Below, piece after piece: positions 12,096 through 23,130 of a stretch of DNA of 64,000 bases. The stretch is taken from the NCBI RefSeq assembly GCF_963662255.1, contig NC_085072.1, positions 1,802,001 to 1,866,000 of the forward strand, read 5' to 3'. The DNA comes from Cinclus cinclus. Taxonomy: Eukaryota > Chordata > Aves > Passeriformes > Cinclidae. The position numbers were made by a program, and so were the translations under genes. A model generated the notes under the pieces. That model was not told the origin of the DNA. It worked only from the letters and a program-made list of their open reading frames with translations, and searched no databases. The number at the start of each line of letters is the position of its first letter. Positions within the stretch are counted from its first letter, which is position 1.

Positions 12096-12205
12096 GTTTA
12101 CATTGGATATTAGGAACAATTTCCTAACAGTGAGTGTTGTCAAAAGTTGGACCAGGCTCCCACTTCCAGGGGTGAGGCAGCCACAGCTGCTCTGGGAATT
12201 CCATC
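12096..12205. mobile_element. Two abutting CR1 fragments in opposite orientation
   Basis: Positions 12096-12160 match the CR1 body in plus sense (ggatattaggaacaatttcc, then agtgagtg). Positions 12163-12205 read in minus sense, as the reverse complement of gggaattcccagagcagctg. The switch implies an internal inversion or nested insertion. The right-hand fragment runs directly into the 44-bp array. Confidence 0.65.
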
Positions 12206-12440
12206 CCAATTCCATTCCCCTGTCCTCCCCCTCACAGGGAACAATTCCCTCCCAATTCCCTCCCAATTCCATTCCCCTTTCCCCCCTCACAGGGAACAAT
12301 TCCCTCCCAATTCCATCCCCCTGTCCCCCCTCACAGGGAACAATTCCCTCCCAATTCCATCCCCCTGTCCCCCCTCACAGGGAACAATTCCATCCCAATT
12401 CCATCCCCCTGTCCCCCCTCACAGGGAACAACTCCCTCCC
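12195..12440. repeat. 44-bp minisatellite, ~5 units
   Basis: Unit: ctgtcccccctcacaggg, aacaattccctcccaattcc, atcccc. Unit starts fall at 12321, 12365 and 12409, exactly 44 bp apart. The first unit is diverged and merges with a reversed CR1 fragment. The overlapping open frames are artefacts. Confidence 0.93.
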
Positions 12441-12599
12441 AACATCCCACCCGTCCCGGCACTCTGAAACCTTTCCCTGTGTCCTTAAATCTTCTTGCTG
12501 CCCCTCAGGCTCGCCCTGTGCTGGGGACAATCCCCTGAGCAGGAGCTTTTCCCTCTCCTTTACCTGGATGCAGCCAGCGGGGGTCTCTCTGCAGCCCCT

Positions 12600-12830
12600 T
12601 CTTTAATCACCCCCGCTCAGGCAGAACGAGATCTGCGCTTCGGGCAGAATTAATACGAGCTGGTAATAGTGATTAGGTAATTAGCAACTACCAGGAGTAT
12701 TTAACCTTCCTGGTGACAGCGTGTCTGACATCACCTGCGCTCGTGCAGGCTCTGTGAAAAGAATTAACAATTTTAAATTACCCCATTTAAGTTATTAATT
12801 ATGAAATAGAAGTCGGCCCAGGAATGATGG
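12600..12830. promoter_or_regulatory. Candidate conserved non-coding element
   Basis: Contains gaattaatacgagctgg, tagtgattaggtaattagc and aagttattaattatgaa, a dense set of TAAT/ATTA cores with intact CpGs around cgcttcgg. No repeat family is recognised. An enhancer role is inference. Confidence 0.35.
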
Positions 12831-12961
12831 CAGTGCTGCCTGGTATCCTGGTGGGTTTTTTCCACCTCTGCACACCTTAAATCTGTGTATTTTCTGCCTT
12901 CCATTTCACTGGAATGAAAACTGGAATAGGATTGCAAGGACTGAAGGACATCTGCTGTGGG

Positions 12962-13110
12962 AAACCCTGGCTGCATCCCTGGAACTGTTCAAAGCCAGGC
13001 TGGATGGTGCTGGAGCAGGCTGGGACAGCACAAGGTGTCCCTGCCATGGCAGGGGTGCCACTGGATGGGCTTTAAGGTCCTTTTCAACCCCAAACATCCG
13101 AAGTTTCTAT
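12962..13110 (+). mobile_element. CR1 LINE 3'-end fragment
   Basis: CR1 phrases in order: tgcatccctggaactgttca, agccaggctggatggtgctg, gctgggacagcacaaggtgt, ccctgccatggcagggg, tttaaggtccttttcaaccc. It is truncated at the 5' side and diverged in the last bases. Inactive. Confidence 0.88.
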
Positions 13111-13519
13111 GCTGTACCCACACTGTTATCTGCTGCCACAAATGACGAGAAAGGAACATTTCCTTTCCCTCTCCTTTTACCTGAAATTTTACAGTGGCCA
13201 AGTATTTAGATTTTTTTTTCCCTCAGTGCCAATGTTTTTCTCTTTGGAGCAGTGTCCATTTTCCTAAGGAATGGTTTTCCCCTCTCCACACACACCAGTG
13301 CCAGGGGTTATTGAGCTCAGCCATCCCTGCATTGATTCCCTGGCTCTGGGATGCAGCAGATCCCAGAACATTCCCCTTCCCTGGGGGATCCTGGCAGAGC
13401 AGGGTCCCCCCCAGCTCTGCAGATGCACATTTTCCAGGAGGGCTGAGAAAAGGTGACTCTCAGGGAGAGGATTCCCAGGCAGCTTGTCAGGGATATTTAT
13501 ATCCCCAGCTCAAACCCTG

Positions 13520-14060
13520 CTCCAAAGGAAGTTTGCAAACATTCGCTCCTGTAATGCATGTTTACAGCTCCGGAGTTTGCTTCCATAAATTTCCCATTTA
13601 GCCATTTCATGGGCTGTGGAGTGCCCGTGTGAGTGCATAAATCTGCTGCTGGCCACCCTGCCATCCCCCTGGGTTTGTGGCTGTCCCAGCCAGGCTGGAC
13701 CTGTCCCTTCCATCCCGGGCATGGCTCAGCTCCCAGCTCCTCTCGTTATTAGCAGCCACTAATGTATTAATGCATTGCTCAGCGGGAAGTGAGCTCCTCA
13801 CTATTGCCTCGGACACTCATTTAGCTGAATTTGATAGCGACAACACGTTGACATTGGTAAGGTTAATGACCCAATCCTTTATTTCATGGAACGAGTGGAA
13901 CAACATTTAGCACCTTGTTCCGCGCGTCCCTGAGAGCTGCAGGAGCTGTTCCTTTAATGGCACTGTGGCATCTTTGCCCTTTAAGTAATTGGCACCGTGA
14001 AAATATTCTCTAGGTTCTGTCACAATTGATTAGGATTGCATTGAATTGAAAAAAAAAATT
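13520..14060. promoter_or_regulatory. Candidate conserved non-coding element
   Basis: About 500 bp of complex sequence with retained CpGs and motifs such as gcagccactaatgtattaat, tgatagcgacaacacgttga, ggtaaggttaatgaccc and tcacaattgattagg. There are no repeats and no convincing exon; the 77-codon plus frame at 13677-13910 lacks splice support. It is one of the best enhancer-like candidates in the window, by appearance only. Confidence 0.4.
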
Positions 14061-14559
14061 AAAAAATTACTTTTATTTTCCTTTCTTGATCGTTTTAAAA
14101 TGAGTGAAGGCAAAACTTGATGTCTGTGGATGTAGGAGGCTGGCAGTTCGGAAAGGAGTGGGGAGGTAAATTCCTGGTTCCTGCAGGTGGAGCCAGCCCA
14201 AAGCTCTGCCCTCACCTCATCCTGATCCATAGGTTCCACAGGAATTAATCCTATTTCTGCTGGTTTTTCCTGGGCACAGAAACACAGACCCAGCAATTCC
14301 CAGTTCTGCCTTTCTGAGCACCCAGTGCAGAGAGGGGATCCCTGCCCGTGGCAGGGGTTGGAACTGGGAGAACTTTAAGGAATTCTCTTTCTTCCAAAAG
14401 GCAGGAAGTTGCAAAATCGTGCGGGATGAATTCTCTGTTCAGTGCAGGAAACCACGGCCCAGCTGTGCAATGACACCTGGGAACACAGAGGTGGCATTTG
14501 GTGGCAGTGACCCAGAAGACAAGCGCTGTTTGCTCCGTGGGACCGGGAGGTGTGAAGTA
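14061..14559. other. Unannotated
   Basis: Ordinary sequence between two enhancer-like blocks, starting with an A-rich stretch. Nothing identifiable. Confidence 0.5.
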
Positions 14560-14820
14560 AAACATCATTTTTGTGTTTGCAGCAACGACAAAAAATCCTT
14601 GGCTTTAGATTCGTGTCGTCCTTCTCTCACCTTCCCCCTGATTTTAAATTACCCCTGATTGTACAACAGCTGCTCCCTTCACGCCTGCATATGGCTGCCT
14701 CCTTAAATCTGCATTTCTGTCGAGGGGCTGCATACAAATACCCAGCTGAAAGTTTGCTTTCAAAGGTCTGATTAACCAACTTACTGTGGCAAAGAAAAAT
14801 GAGTATTGACATGACTGGAG
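14560..14820. promoter_or_regulatory. Candidate conserved non-coding element
   Basis: Contains two E-box-like sites (acaacagctgc, gcatatggct), tttcaaaggtctgattaacc and several TTTAAAT blocks in complex sequence. A regulatory role is inferred from motif density only. Confidence 0.3.
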
Positions 14821-14962
14821 GAGCTGCCAGGGAGGGGAAGGGGGATGGAGAGGAATGGTAATGACAAGTGTCAGGCAGGGACACTGCCAGGGCCCTGGGA
14901 TGGAGCAATCCCAGCATCAAACCCCACATCTCCAGACAGCAGCCTGTGTTTCATTCTTCAAC

Positions 14963-15175
14963 TCAAAAAATAAAACCCTCAAAAAAATAAAACCTTCAAA
15001 AAATCAAGTCTTCAAAAAATAAAACCCTCAAAAAAATCAAATCTTCAAAAAATAAAACCCTCAAAAAAATCAAATCTTCAAAAAATAAAACCCTCAAAAA
15101 ATCAAGTCTTCAAAAAATAAAACCCTCAAAAAATCAAATCTTAAAAAAATGAAACCCTCAAAAAAATAAAACGCT
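14963..15175. repeat. A-rich 16/32-bp tandem repeat
   Basis: Alternating aaaaaataaaaccctc and aaaaaatcaaatcttc half-units give a roughly 32-bp period repeated about six times, degrading at the right edge. Low-complexity, no coding potential. Confidence 0.93.
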
Positions 15176-15179
15176 CGCA

Positions 15180-15959
15180 GATGTGAAATTCGCAAAACAT
15201 GAGAGGAATGTTATTTCTTTTTTTGAAGGCCTGTGAGAAAAATTCCTCCACTTGACATGCTCAGAATGTCTCCTCACCAGGCATTTGCTACCCAAAATAC
15301 TCAGCAAAGATTTCCAGCAAAGCTCTGGGTTGGGAGTGTGTAGGATGGCAAGATAAAGGAGCGTCTGCCTGTGAGCTCTCGTTGGTAAAGTTATCTCTCT
15401 TTTGATTTTAAACCTTAAAAAATAACCATAAGAAAGCGCAGAACTGTCCTCTGATCATCTAAATCTGTTTATAATCTGCCATACAGCTTTTTCTGCTGCC
15501 TCTACAGGATGGATTAGCTTTTAGTTTATGGTCGAGGAAAAGGATCCATGTGTACATGGGAGATGGAGGCCAAATTCCAAGGGTTAAACCACAGAATTCT
15601 GGATTCCTTAGTGCCTTCCCTTGTGCCCAGGGGCTGGTAATTAACTTCTCAGTGCCTTGACCTCTAAGGTGACTGGGTGGTTTTGCTATTTTATTATTAC
15701 ATTTCACAATTCCCAGCTCCAGCTCTTCTTTCAGCCGCTCAGGTGACACCGGCTGAGCGACGTCACCTGTGCAGGGGACAGAGCTGGGCACAGGGACATC
15801 CCTGGGAGGAGGGCAGGGAGCACCTTTGCCACCAGCCCCTGGTGCCACCCCTGTGCCCAGCTGTGCCTGGGGGACGATGACATCCAGTGCCAAGGGCAAG
15901 GCACGAACACATTTATTCATTTTTCCCCCCAAGCCCCCGGCTCTCCACCTCCGCTCCCC
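15180..15959. other. Unannotated
   Basis: Mixed unique sequence. Chance frames occur on both strands, the longest on the minus strand at 15459-15932 with no splice or start context. Nothing specific. Confidence 0.5.
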
Positions 15960-16450
15960 AGCTGAGCCTTTCTGGAACAGACTCTATATTTGTCTGCTGC
16001 TTCCCTGAACACCCATTATTATGTGGAATAATAATGCAGGAGCCGTGCTCGGGCACCTCTGCTCGGTGGCTGGATGGTCGCCGGCGGCGGGGGGTGATAA
16101 ATGTGGCGTGAGATGCCTTTTCCACAGCAAACTGCAAATTGCCTCGGCAGCACGGCCCACAAAGAGGACCTGCCGAGCAAATTTATCTCCCATTGTCGGC
16201 CCGAGGAGGCAAAGGGAGAGGAACAGGCATCCTATTTTTAAAAAGTCACATTTGATCTCGCTCGGGCTCCGAGTCCGGAGTATTTTAAAGGACTTGTGGT
16301 GGAAAACGCGGAGCCGAGGACGCGGCGCGGATAAAGGGATTTATTTTTAACTGCAGCCAGGGTTCATGACCATGGGAGCATTTCAATTTTAAGTCGCTCA
16401 GTTTGAATAATATATTTCAGCAAAGCGAGTGTTATGTCATCTAATAACTC
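15960..16450. promoter_or_regulatory. Candidate CpG-retaining conserved element
   Basis: A complex block with clear CpG enrichment relative to its surroundings (ggtcgccggcggcggggg, tctcgctcgggctccgag, cggagccgaggacgcggcgc) mixed with AT-rich cores (ccattattatgtggaataat, ttgaataatatatttcag). No splice-bounded exon or repeat is seen. The pattern suggests an undermethylated enhancer or a minor promoter; neither can be proved from sequence alone. Confidence 0.4.
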
Positions 16451-16644
16451 CTGGGTGGGAGGAGAGCTGGGGGCTGGAGAGGGGGAGAGGGGCAGGGAGA
16501 AATCTCCTTCCCAGGAATTGCCAGCACTTCCTACAGCACTTCCTACAGGAGCAGGGGAGCAGAGATTCGGGGGTGTTTGCCTGCTCAGGAGCTCTCAGCT
16601 GCTCAGCTCAGGCCTCAGAGAGCAGCAAGATGGATGTACCAGGG

Positions 16645-16770
16645 AGCAGAGTGATGGATTTGTACTGGGAACCTGGGTGATGGGACTGGACTGGGAACCT
16701 GGGTGATGGGTTTGTACTGGGAATCTGGGGTGGTGGGTTTGTACTGGGAATCTGGGGTGATGGGCTGGGG
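16645..16770. repeat. Short ~26-bp tandem repeat, 4 units
   Basis: The unit pairs tgtactgggaacctggg with tgatgggt; later copies carry gggaatctggggtg. About four imperfect copies. Confidence 0.85.
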
Positions 16771-17116
16771 GTGGCACAGGGCACCTGGGATGTGTGACAG
16801 ACTTTTGTGTCTGACATTCCCAGCTCCCGTGTCCTCTGAACAAATTAAAAGTGGGTGTTTGGGGCGGGTTTGGCACAGGAGCCCTTCCCACCACCCCGAG
16901 CTTCCAGCAGGGCACAGCTGTAGGGTTGTAGACACCCTGTAGGGTCTGCTGCTCATCCGAGCTGGATCCCGGGATTTATGGGGAGGTTCCCAGGGATAAA
17001 TGCTCGGCTGCCTTTAATTGTATCCTTCATTAGCATCCCAGAGTTATTATTTGCATTACAGTAATTGTTCCCATCCTCCTCGGAGATCCTGGAGCAGCAG
17101 AGCTGAGAGATGAAGT
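16771..17116. other. Unannotated
   Basis: Short unique stretch between two tandem repeats. No gene or element is recognised. Confidence 0.5.
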
Positions 17117-17700
17117 GGGAGCAGGAACCAGGGACTGGGAGCTGGGAGCAGGGACTGGGAGCTGGGAGCAGGGACTGGGAGCTGGAACCAGGGACTGGGA
17201 ACAGGGACTGGGAGCTGGAACCAGGGACTGGGAGCTGGGAGCAGGGACTGGGAGCTGGAACCAGGGACTGGGAGCTGGAACCAGGGACTGGGAACAGGGA
17301 CTGGGAGCTGGAACCAGGGACTGGGAGCTGGAACCAGGGACTGGGAGCAGGAACCAGGGACTGGGAGCAGGAACCAGGGACTGGGAGCTGGAACCAGGGA
17401 CTGGGAGCAGGAACCAGGGACTGGGAGCTGGAACCAGGGACTGGGAGCTGGAACCAGGGACTGGGAGCTGGGAGCTGGGAGCAGGGACTGGGAGCTGGGA
17501 GCAGGGACTGGGAGCTGGGAGCAGGGACTGGGAGCTGGAACCAGGGACTGGGAGCTGGGAGCAGGGACTGGGAGCTGGGAGCAGGGACTGGGAACTGGAA
17601 CCAGGGACTGGGAGCTGGGAGCAGGGACTGGGAGCTGGGAGCAGGGACTGGGAGCTGGAACCAGGGACTGGGAACTGGAACCAGGGACTGGGAGCAGGAC
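17117..17700. repeat. G-rich 20-bp minisatellite, ~28 units
   Basis: Units alternate between gggactgggagctgggagca and gggactgggagctggaacca, with occasional shortened copies. The plus strand repeatedly forms the pattern GGG-3nt-GGG-4nt-GGG-4nt-GGG, a canonical G-quadruplex motif. Open frames exceed 250 codons on both strands because the unit lacks stops; these are artefacts. Confidence 0.96.
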
Positions 17701-18189
17701 AATGCCTGGGAATGCTGCTGGGAGATGGGGAAAGGCAAGGCTTGGCTGCCAGCAGCCCCGGGCAGCTCTGGGCTCTGGAATCTCCCGTGGAATTGCGTTT
17801 TCCCCTCGCTCCTCCCCTCCCAAATCGAGTTAGCAGAATCACCAAGGCGCCTTCAGAGCACACCGGGGGCTGAGTGGGAATTATTCCGGAATTAGGAGGG
17901 TGCAAATGGAAGCAGATTAACTCTCCTTGCCTCAGTGTCCCTCTTTGTGAGGGAACCTCCAGTAAATGCTGCTCTGAAGAAGGTTTAATTTATTTATGTC
18001 ATGCCTAATTAACAGTGCGAGATCCTGCCTCAGAAAGGGGATTATTAGCAACAATAATATTATTATTCCAGCACTGTTGATTTCAGATGAACTCTTATCA
18101 ATAGGTGATAAGTACCTATAAACCAAGGAGGGATTAACAGCACCCCAGGGCAGCAGGATCAGCACTGTGAGGTGGGAGCAGATCCCACC
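17701..18189. other. Unannotated
   Basis: Falls from GC-rich into AT-rich sequence with an attattagcaacaataatat stretch near 18040-18065. No gene seen. Confidence 0.5.
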
Positions 18190-18740
18190 CAAGCCGGGGT
18201 AAATGTGCTCCATCCTCTACGCAAGGAGTTATTAAAGAAAAATACAAACCAGCCTCCACTCTAGACCCATTTTTCCACAGTTTAGTTGCAAGCACATCAA
18301 CCCATTTGCAATTCCAAGATGGATTTGAGGGATTAGAACCTATTTTTCTGTGCAAAGAGAACAAAAAAATAAATACAAGCTTGCAGGTTGTTTTTCAAAT
18401 GGCCTTTAAATCGCAGGTTTATTGGTACACCATTTCTTTCCCAAGCACAGAAATAAAGAAGTCTTCACTCCTCTTCTTCATCTAAGACATCTTCATATCT
18501 TTTCCCATGAAAATAATTTATGTCACTGAGGAAAAAAAACTCTTCTATGAATCACTGATGAGTCTTTGATGCTTAATGTGCTGTCCAGCACGAGTTCTCT
18601 CGGAACGTACTTTAACAAGAAGATCTGATTTTCTTCCTACCATCATTAAAGTTTCCCCTTCAAATTTCACTTAACAAGCAAATGAATGTTCTCCCAGCAT
18701 AATTATTACTTTTTTTTTCTTAAGAAAAATTTCATGTAGG
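18190..18740. promoter_or_regulatory. Weak candidate conserved non-coding element
   Basis: Long AT-rich, non-repetitive block with no open frame of note. Texture resembles the stronger candidates, but motif clustering is weaker. Neutral AT-rich DNA is an equally good explanation. Confidence 0.2.
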
Positions 18741-19423
18741 AAAAAGCTTCATCCGTGCTGTGTTTTTCCCCTGGCCAGCTGAGCCATGCTGGGATTTATC
18801 TCCAGTTTGGGTTGGAGTGGGGTTTAAAAGACAAATCTGACAGGGAGAGCACGGCAAAACCCTTCCTGCAGGTGTTTTTCTGGCTTGTTTGGGGTAAAAA
18901 AAACAGAATCTTGCTGGGTCATTTTTCCACGCAGCATTCCAGAGGGTGCCAGTCTGAGCACAGAGGGTGCTGGCACGGCTGATCCTTGCCCAAACCTCTC
19001 TGTTCTCTCCTGAGCTCTGCCAGCAGCAAAAGCTCCCCGTTATTGATGTGTTTTATCCTCTGGCAGTAATTGCTTTGTGGGTTAAAAGCGTTCCTGAGCT
19101 TTCCCTCCAGGAGCAGGGATGGCACCTGAAATTCTGCCTGCATTTCCCTGATTGCTTTCCCTTTTCTTGCTCCCTCTCGCCTTCATGGCTGGGTTTAATT
19201 CCTGATTTCTGCCCCGGGCTGGCAAATCTTTCTTCCTTGGGAATAATGGGCACCTATCCCAACATCTGAACTGGCAGAGTGTGGATAATTGGAGTGCAAG
19301 GAGTTTCTGAGTGGAGGCCTTGGAGTGTCACAGGCTGTACAACTTAATCTGCTCCTGGCCTCAGAGCAATTACAGACAGCAGGATGAGGGAAAGTGCCCC
19401 AAATTCCTGGGCACTCACAGGAA
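18741..19423. other. Unannotated
   Basis: Ordinary unique sequence with chance frames. Nothing recognisable. Confidence 0.5.
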
Positions 19424-19562
19424 ATTCCATCCTCAGCTCTGCCCCTGGACCCCTGGCAGTGCCCAAGGCCAGCCTGGGGTGGTGCGAGGGGTCCCTGCCG
19501 TGGCAGGGCTGGCCCTGGGTGGGATTTGGGGTCCCTCCCAACCCAAACCATCCCAGGATTGT
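19424..19562 (+). mobile_element. CR1 LINE 3'-end fragment
   Basis: CR1 tail in order: cccctggcagtgcccaaggc, cagcctggggtggtgcgagg, gtccctgccgtggcagggct, ggtccctcccaacccaaacc, atcccagg. It is strongly 5'-truncated, with no coding capacity. Confidence 0.88.
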
Positions 19563-20317
19563 CTGAAGATGACAAACCTGGGTGTCTGCAGAGCTCCTAA
19601 ACAAACACCCTGCAACACAAGCGACAACAAAACAGCCCGTGCAAAGCTCAGTGCCTGAGAGAGAATGAATAATTAGCCAGATAATAGAATATACAAACAG
19701 CAACTGCCTTAAAAGCAGGCAGAAATACGTAGGGAACAAGGCACTGTCGCAGTTCTCCTCCCCCTCTGGATTTGTCTGGGGATGCTCAAAGCCTCCTCTT
19801 GAGGAAAAAAAAAAAAAAAAAAAGCCCTCTCATTTCTGCTCTATTTGTATGCCACAGTAGCAGTTTGGAGAAATTAAAAATAATTGATACATTCGCCAAA
19901 GCACGAGCAGGAACTATTTCATATTTTTAAAAGCTTTGCAAATATCCAGGAAAAAAAAAAATGCTGTGCCTGCATAAAGCCAGAGCTGAGATCTGCTCAG
20001 AATGATGGAATGGAGCCTTTTTTATGGGAATATCTGAGCAGAACAAACCCACAGATGGAGGAAACGTGGAGAAGCCCAGAGATCCGTGGGGAAAGGTTTT
20101 CCCTCCTGGCTGTGCCCCATCCTGCCGAGGGTGGGCTCAGTGCTGCCCCGACAAACTCCTGCATTAGCAGGAATTTGGGAAAAGGGTTGATGCATTAAAT
20201 GGAGCAGCTCAAACCTGGGACCAGGCCCTTCACTGGGACGCCCTGGCAGCAGATTTTTCACGGGGTTTTTGATGGATATCCCCACGGCAGAGGACTTCAG
20301 AGGAGGCTCCTCCGTGA
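19563..20317. other. Unannotated with a short poly-A
   Basis: An uninterrupted run of about 19 A lies near 19805-19823 and a shorter one near 19951. Otherwise ordinary sequence with chance frames. Confidence 0.5.
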
Positions 20318-20405
20318 GGAGGAGAACGAAGGGAAGAAGGGGAAACGAAGGGAAAGAAAGGGAAAGAAGGGAAAGAAAGAAGAAAGAAGAAAGAAAGGGA
20401 ACGAA
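20318..20405. repeat. Polypurine (GGAAA/GAAA)n tract
   Basis: Almost entirely purine on the plus strand, built of gaagggaag, ggaaagaaag and gaagaaagaag blocks, with three C interruptions. The small lysine-rich frame across it is an artefact. Confidence 0.9.
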
Positions 20406-20454
20406 GCACAGAAAATGATATTAAAGATGAACAAATGCCTCCATTATTTCACCA

Positions 20455-20640
20455 AATTAAATGAGTTTTTCTGAGTGGGAAGGCAAAAGTCAGTCATTAA
20501 CTGTCTGTAATACATGGCAGCAGATAATAAAGAGGGTTTATGATCTCCGAAAGCAAATCAGAGGACATTTAAACAACACATCTCTCTCTGCAGGAGCAAA
20601 AATTACAAAACCAGGTCAAAATGCAGAACAATCCAAGCTT
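20455..20640. promoter_or_regulatory. Candidate conserved non-coding element
   Basis: Compact complex segment with agtcagtcattaactgtctg, gcagataataaagagg and catttaaacaacac. No repeat match. Enhancer identity is inferred. Confidence 0.25.
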
Positions 20641-22929
20641 GCCCCAAGCTCAGGCTACTGGGATGAGCTGAAATTTCCTGCATTCCCCGTGGGAAGGAGG
20701 ATCCATGCAGGATGCAGCTGCTCCCATCCTTGCTCCTCATCTGGACCCACACGCCCTCGGTGTGGGGGTGCTGCCAGCCCAGCCCCAGCTCCTCTCTCTG
20801 CCATCCCCACCTCTCCCAGCAGTTCCAGGGCTGGAAACTGGAATTTCTGTGCCTCGTGCAGCTGCACAATCCCTACTCCCAGCAGACATCCAGACCTGCA
20901 TTTTCGGAGTCCCACACAGCTCCATTCAATCAGGAGATGAATTCTCCTGGTCTGCACAGTTGTTGTTTTTTGGTTTGTTTTTTTTTTTTCCCTCGTTGTG
21001 CCCATTTTGCTCTCCTTGTCCTCATCCAGGCATTTCCAAAACCATGTTTTCTTTAAAGAACACAGACTGAACCCAGGCTGGGCTGGGTTTAGACGGAGTG
21101 TTTTGCTTCCCCGTTCTGAAATAACTCACGTGGCTCCAGGGCTGATCAGCCTGGGCAGCTCTGGAGCTGCTGGGATGTGCCCCAAACCTGCTCCCGCTCA
21201 GGTCAGAGGGATTTTGACCCAATCCTGGCAGGGATGTCAGCAGAGAGCACAGGCAGCAGCTGGATCCTGTGCTCACCAGTGACAGATATCACCTGCGTTT
21301 GACAGACAGAGGGAATTGGGTTCTAAATCCTCCGGTTATCTTTTGCAAAGTTACCTGCAGCCCATCCTGGTGATTTAATGACTTTTCTGGGACAGGGACA
21401 GCTGCCAGGGGGGACCAGTCACATCCAGCCTTGCTGGAAGCTAATGATCAGTCCTTGGGAGCAGCAGCCACAACACAGCCTAAGCCAAGCTGAATTTCAC
21501 ATTCAGGACATCTCTGTGTGATCTCCCTGGCACAGGAACCCTGAATTTTCCAGCATTCAGCAAAATACTCCTGGTTTCCCACTGGTTTAGCCCAGCACAG
21601 AATTTTGCTGATAAAAACAAAGGACGAGCTGCTTGCCCAGCCCTTCTTCTTATCTAATCCTCTGTGACCCACGGTATGAAAATTGAACTGATTAAAGCTC
21701 CAGCAAACAGACTCTGGGAATCCTGGCGGCTCTTGCCCTGAGGGGAGACTGCAACAGCCTAAAAGGTCTTTTCCCTGCTCTAATTTCAGGGATTTTTATG
21801 ATTCACTTTGCTGGGGGAATAGAAAGGAAAAGGCAAAGCACCTGGACAAATTGTTTCAGGCCCTGGATACCAAAAGAAAGGAAAATGTCAGAGCAGATGA
21901 AAATGAGGTCGCTGTGGCTGCGGGAGAGCAGCTGAAGGATCAGAGCCTGGACAGGACCCTGGGGGTGGGAGAGGGCAGGAAAATCTCCCCCTCCTCCTCA
22001 GGGACATCCTGGGCTGCTTTCTCTTTAAACAATGGGAAAATCCCCTCGTGGTCCAGCTTCATGTGTTGCGTCCTTTCCCAGAGGTTTTGCCTCTCAAATC
22101 ACCGAACCCCAGTCCTGGGGGGTGTTTGGGGTCCCTCCTGCCCCAGGGACAGCTCGGGCTGGGGCTCCATGGAAGAGCACTCCAGCAGCAGATGGAATTG
22201 TGGCATTTATGGAATTTAAGGAACTGAGGCGCCCTCCTGGCTGCGATATCGCTGGAGCTGCATCCTCAGAGGGGCTGCAGAGCAGCCCCCAGCCCAGCAC
22301 CCCCTGCCTCAGCCTTGCTCTGGGCAGCTCAGGATGTGTCTGCAGCCATTCAGTCCCAGCCTGCTGCTGCCTGACAGCTTGGGGCTGGGAGAAGGTCCCC
22401 AGCACTCCCAGGAGCGGCTCAGGTCCCTGGAATTCATGGAACTCCTCGCCCGTGGTACAGGGAACAATAATTGCAGCAGGGAATAACGAGCCGTGTCTGT
22501 GCTGCACCTTGGCTTCTCTCACTTTTATGGCCCCCGACACCCAGTGCTTGTGCTGGGTGGCAAAGCATCACTGGGAGAAGCGTTTGGGATATCCTGCGAA
22601 GGAGAAATTCCCCCTGGAGCTGAGCCCAGCCTGGAATTGCCAGCTGTGAACCTCTGGGCACGTCCCACTGAGGGAGAGGGGATTTAACTCAAGGCACTGG
22701 AGGGAAACTGGGCTTCAGAGGGTTTGGGGAGATTGGGAACATTTCCTAGGAAAATCAGTGGCCTGGCAGTCCCACCTGGGGACTCAGAGTCACTCGGAAT
22801 TGCCCCACAGAGACACAGAGGGGCAGAACTGGGGAACACCCAGCAAATCCCTGTCAGCAGCCAGCCCAGAGGATCCTTCTCTCCTCAGGACGAGGGGCTT
22901 TCCCTGCACGGATTTTCCTGCTGCCCTTT
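20641..22929. other. Unannotated, no gene seen
   Basis: GC-moderate sequence with many overlapping chance frames (the longest 205 codons on plus at 22032-22649) lacking splice context. Ordinary intergenic or intronic DNA. Confidence 0.5.
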
Positions 22930-23130
22930 TATCAGCTCGAGCCAGATTGAAGAAACCAACAAGAAACTTTATCTGCCTAGGAAATTCTTAAATATCTTGG
23001 TAGCTTTTAATTGAACCACTTCCTTGCTGGGTAACAGCCACGGCAGGTACCACTTTCTCCATTAAACAGTGTCATTTATTGTGATTAATTCTGTGGGTCT
23101 TATCAAGTGCATGCACACTGGCTCCTTATT
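22930..23130. promoter_or_regulatory. Candidate conserved non-coding element
   Basis: Complex block with tagcttttaattgaaccact, cattaaacagtgtcattt, attgtgattaattctgtg and tcttatcaagtgcatgca. The last includes a GATA-type core (CTTATC) beside an NKX-type core (CAAGTG). Function inferred. Confidence 0.35.

Noticed and set aside
16953..17905. Four frames of about 250-290 codons on both strands
   Set aside because: Created by the 20-bp G-rich minisatellite; only short repeated peptides are encoded.
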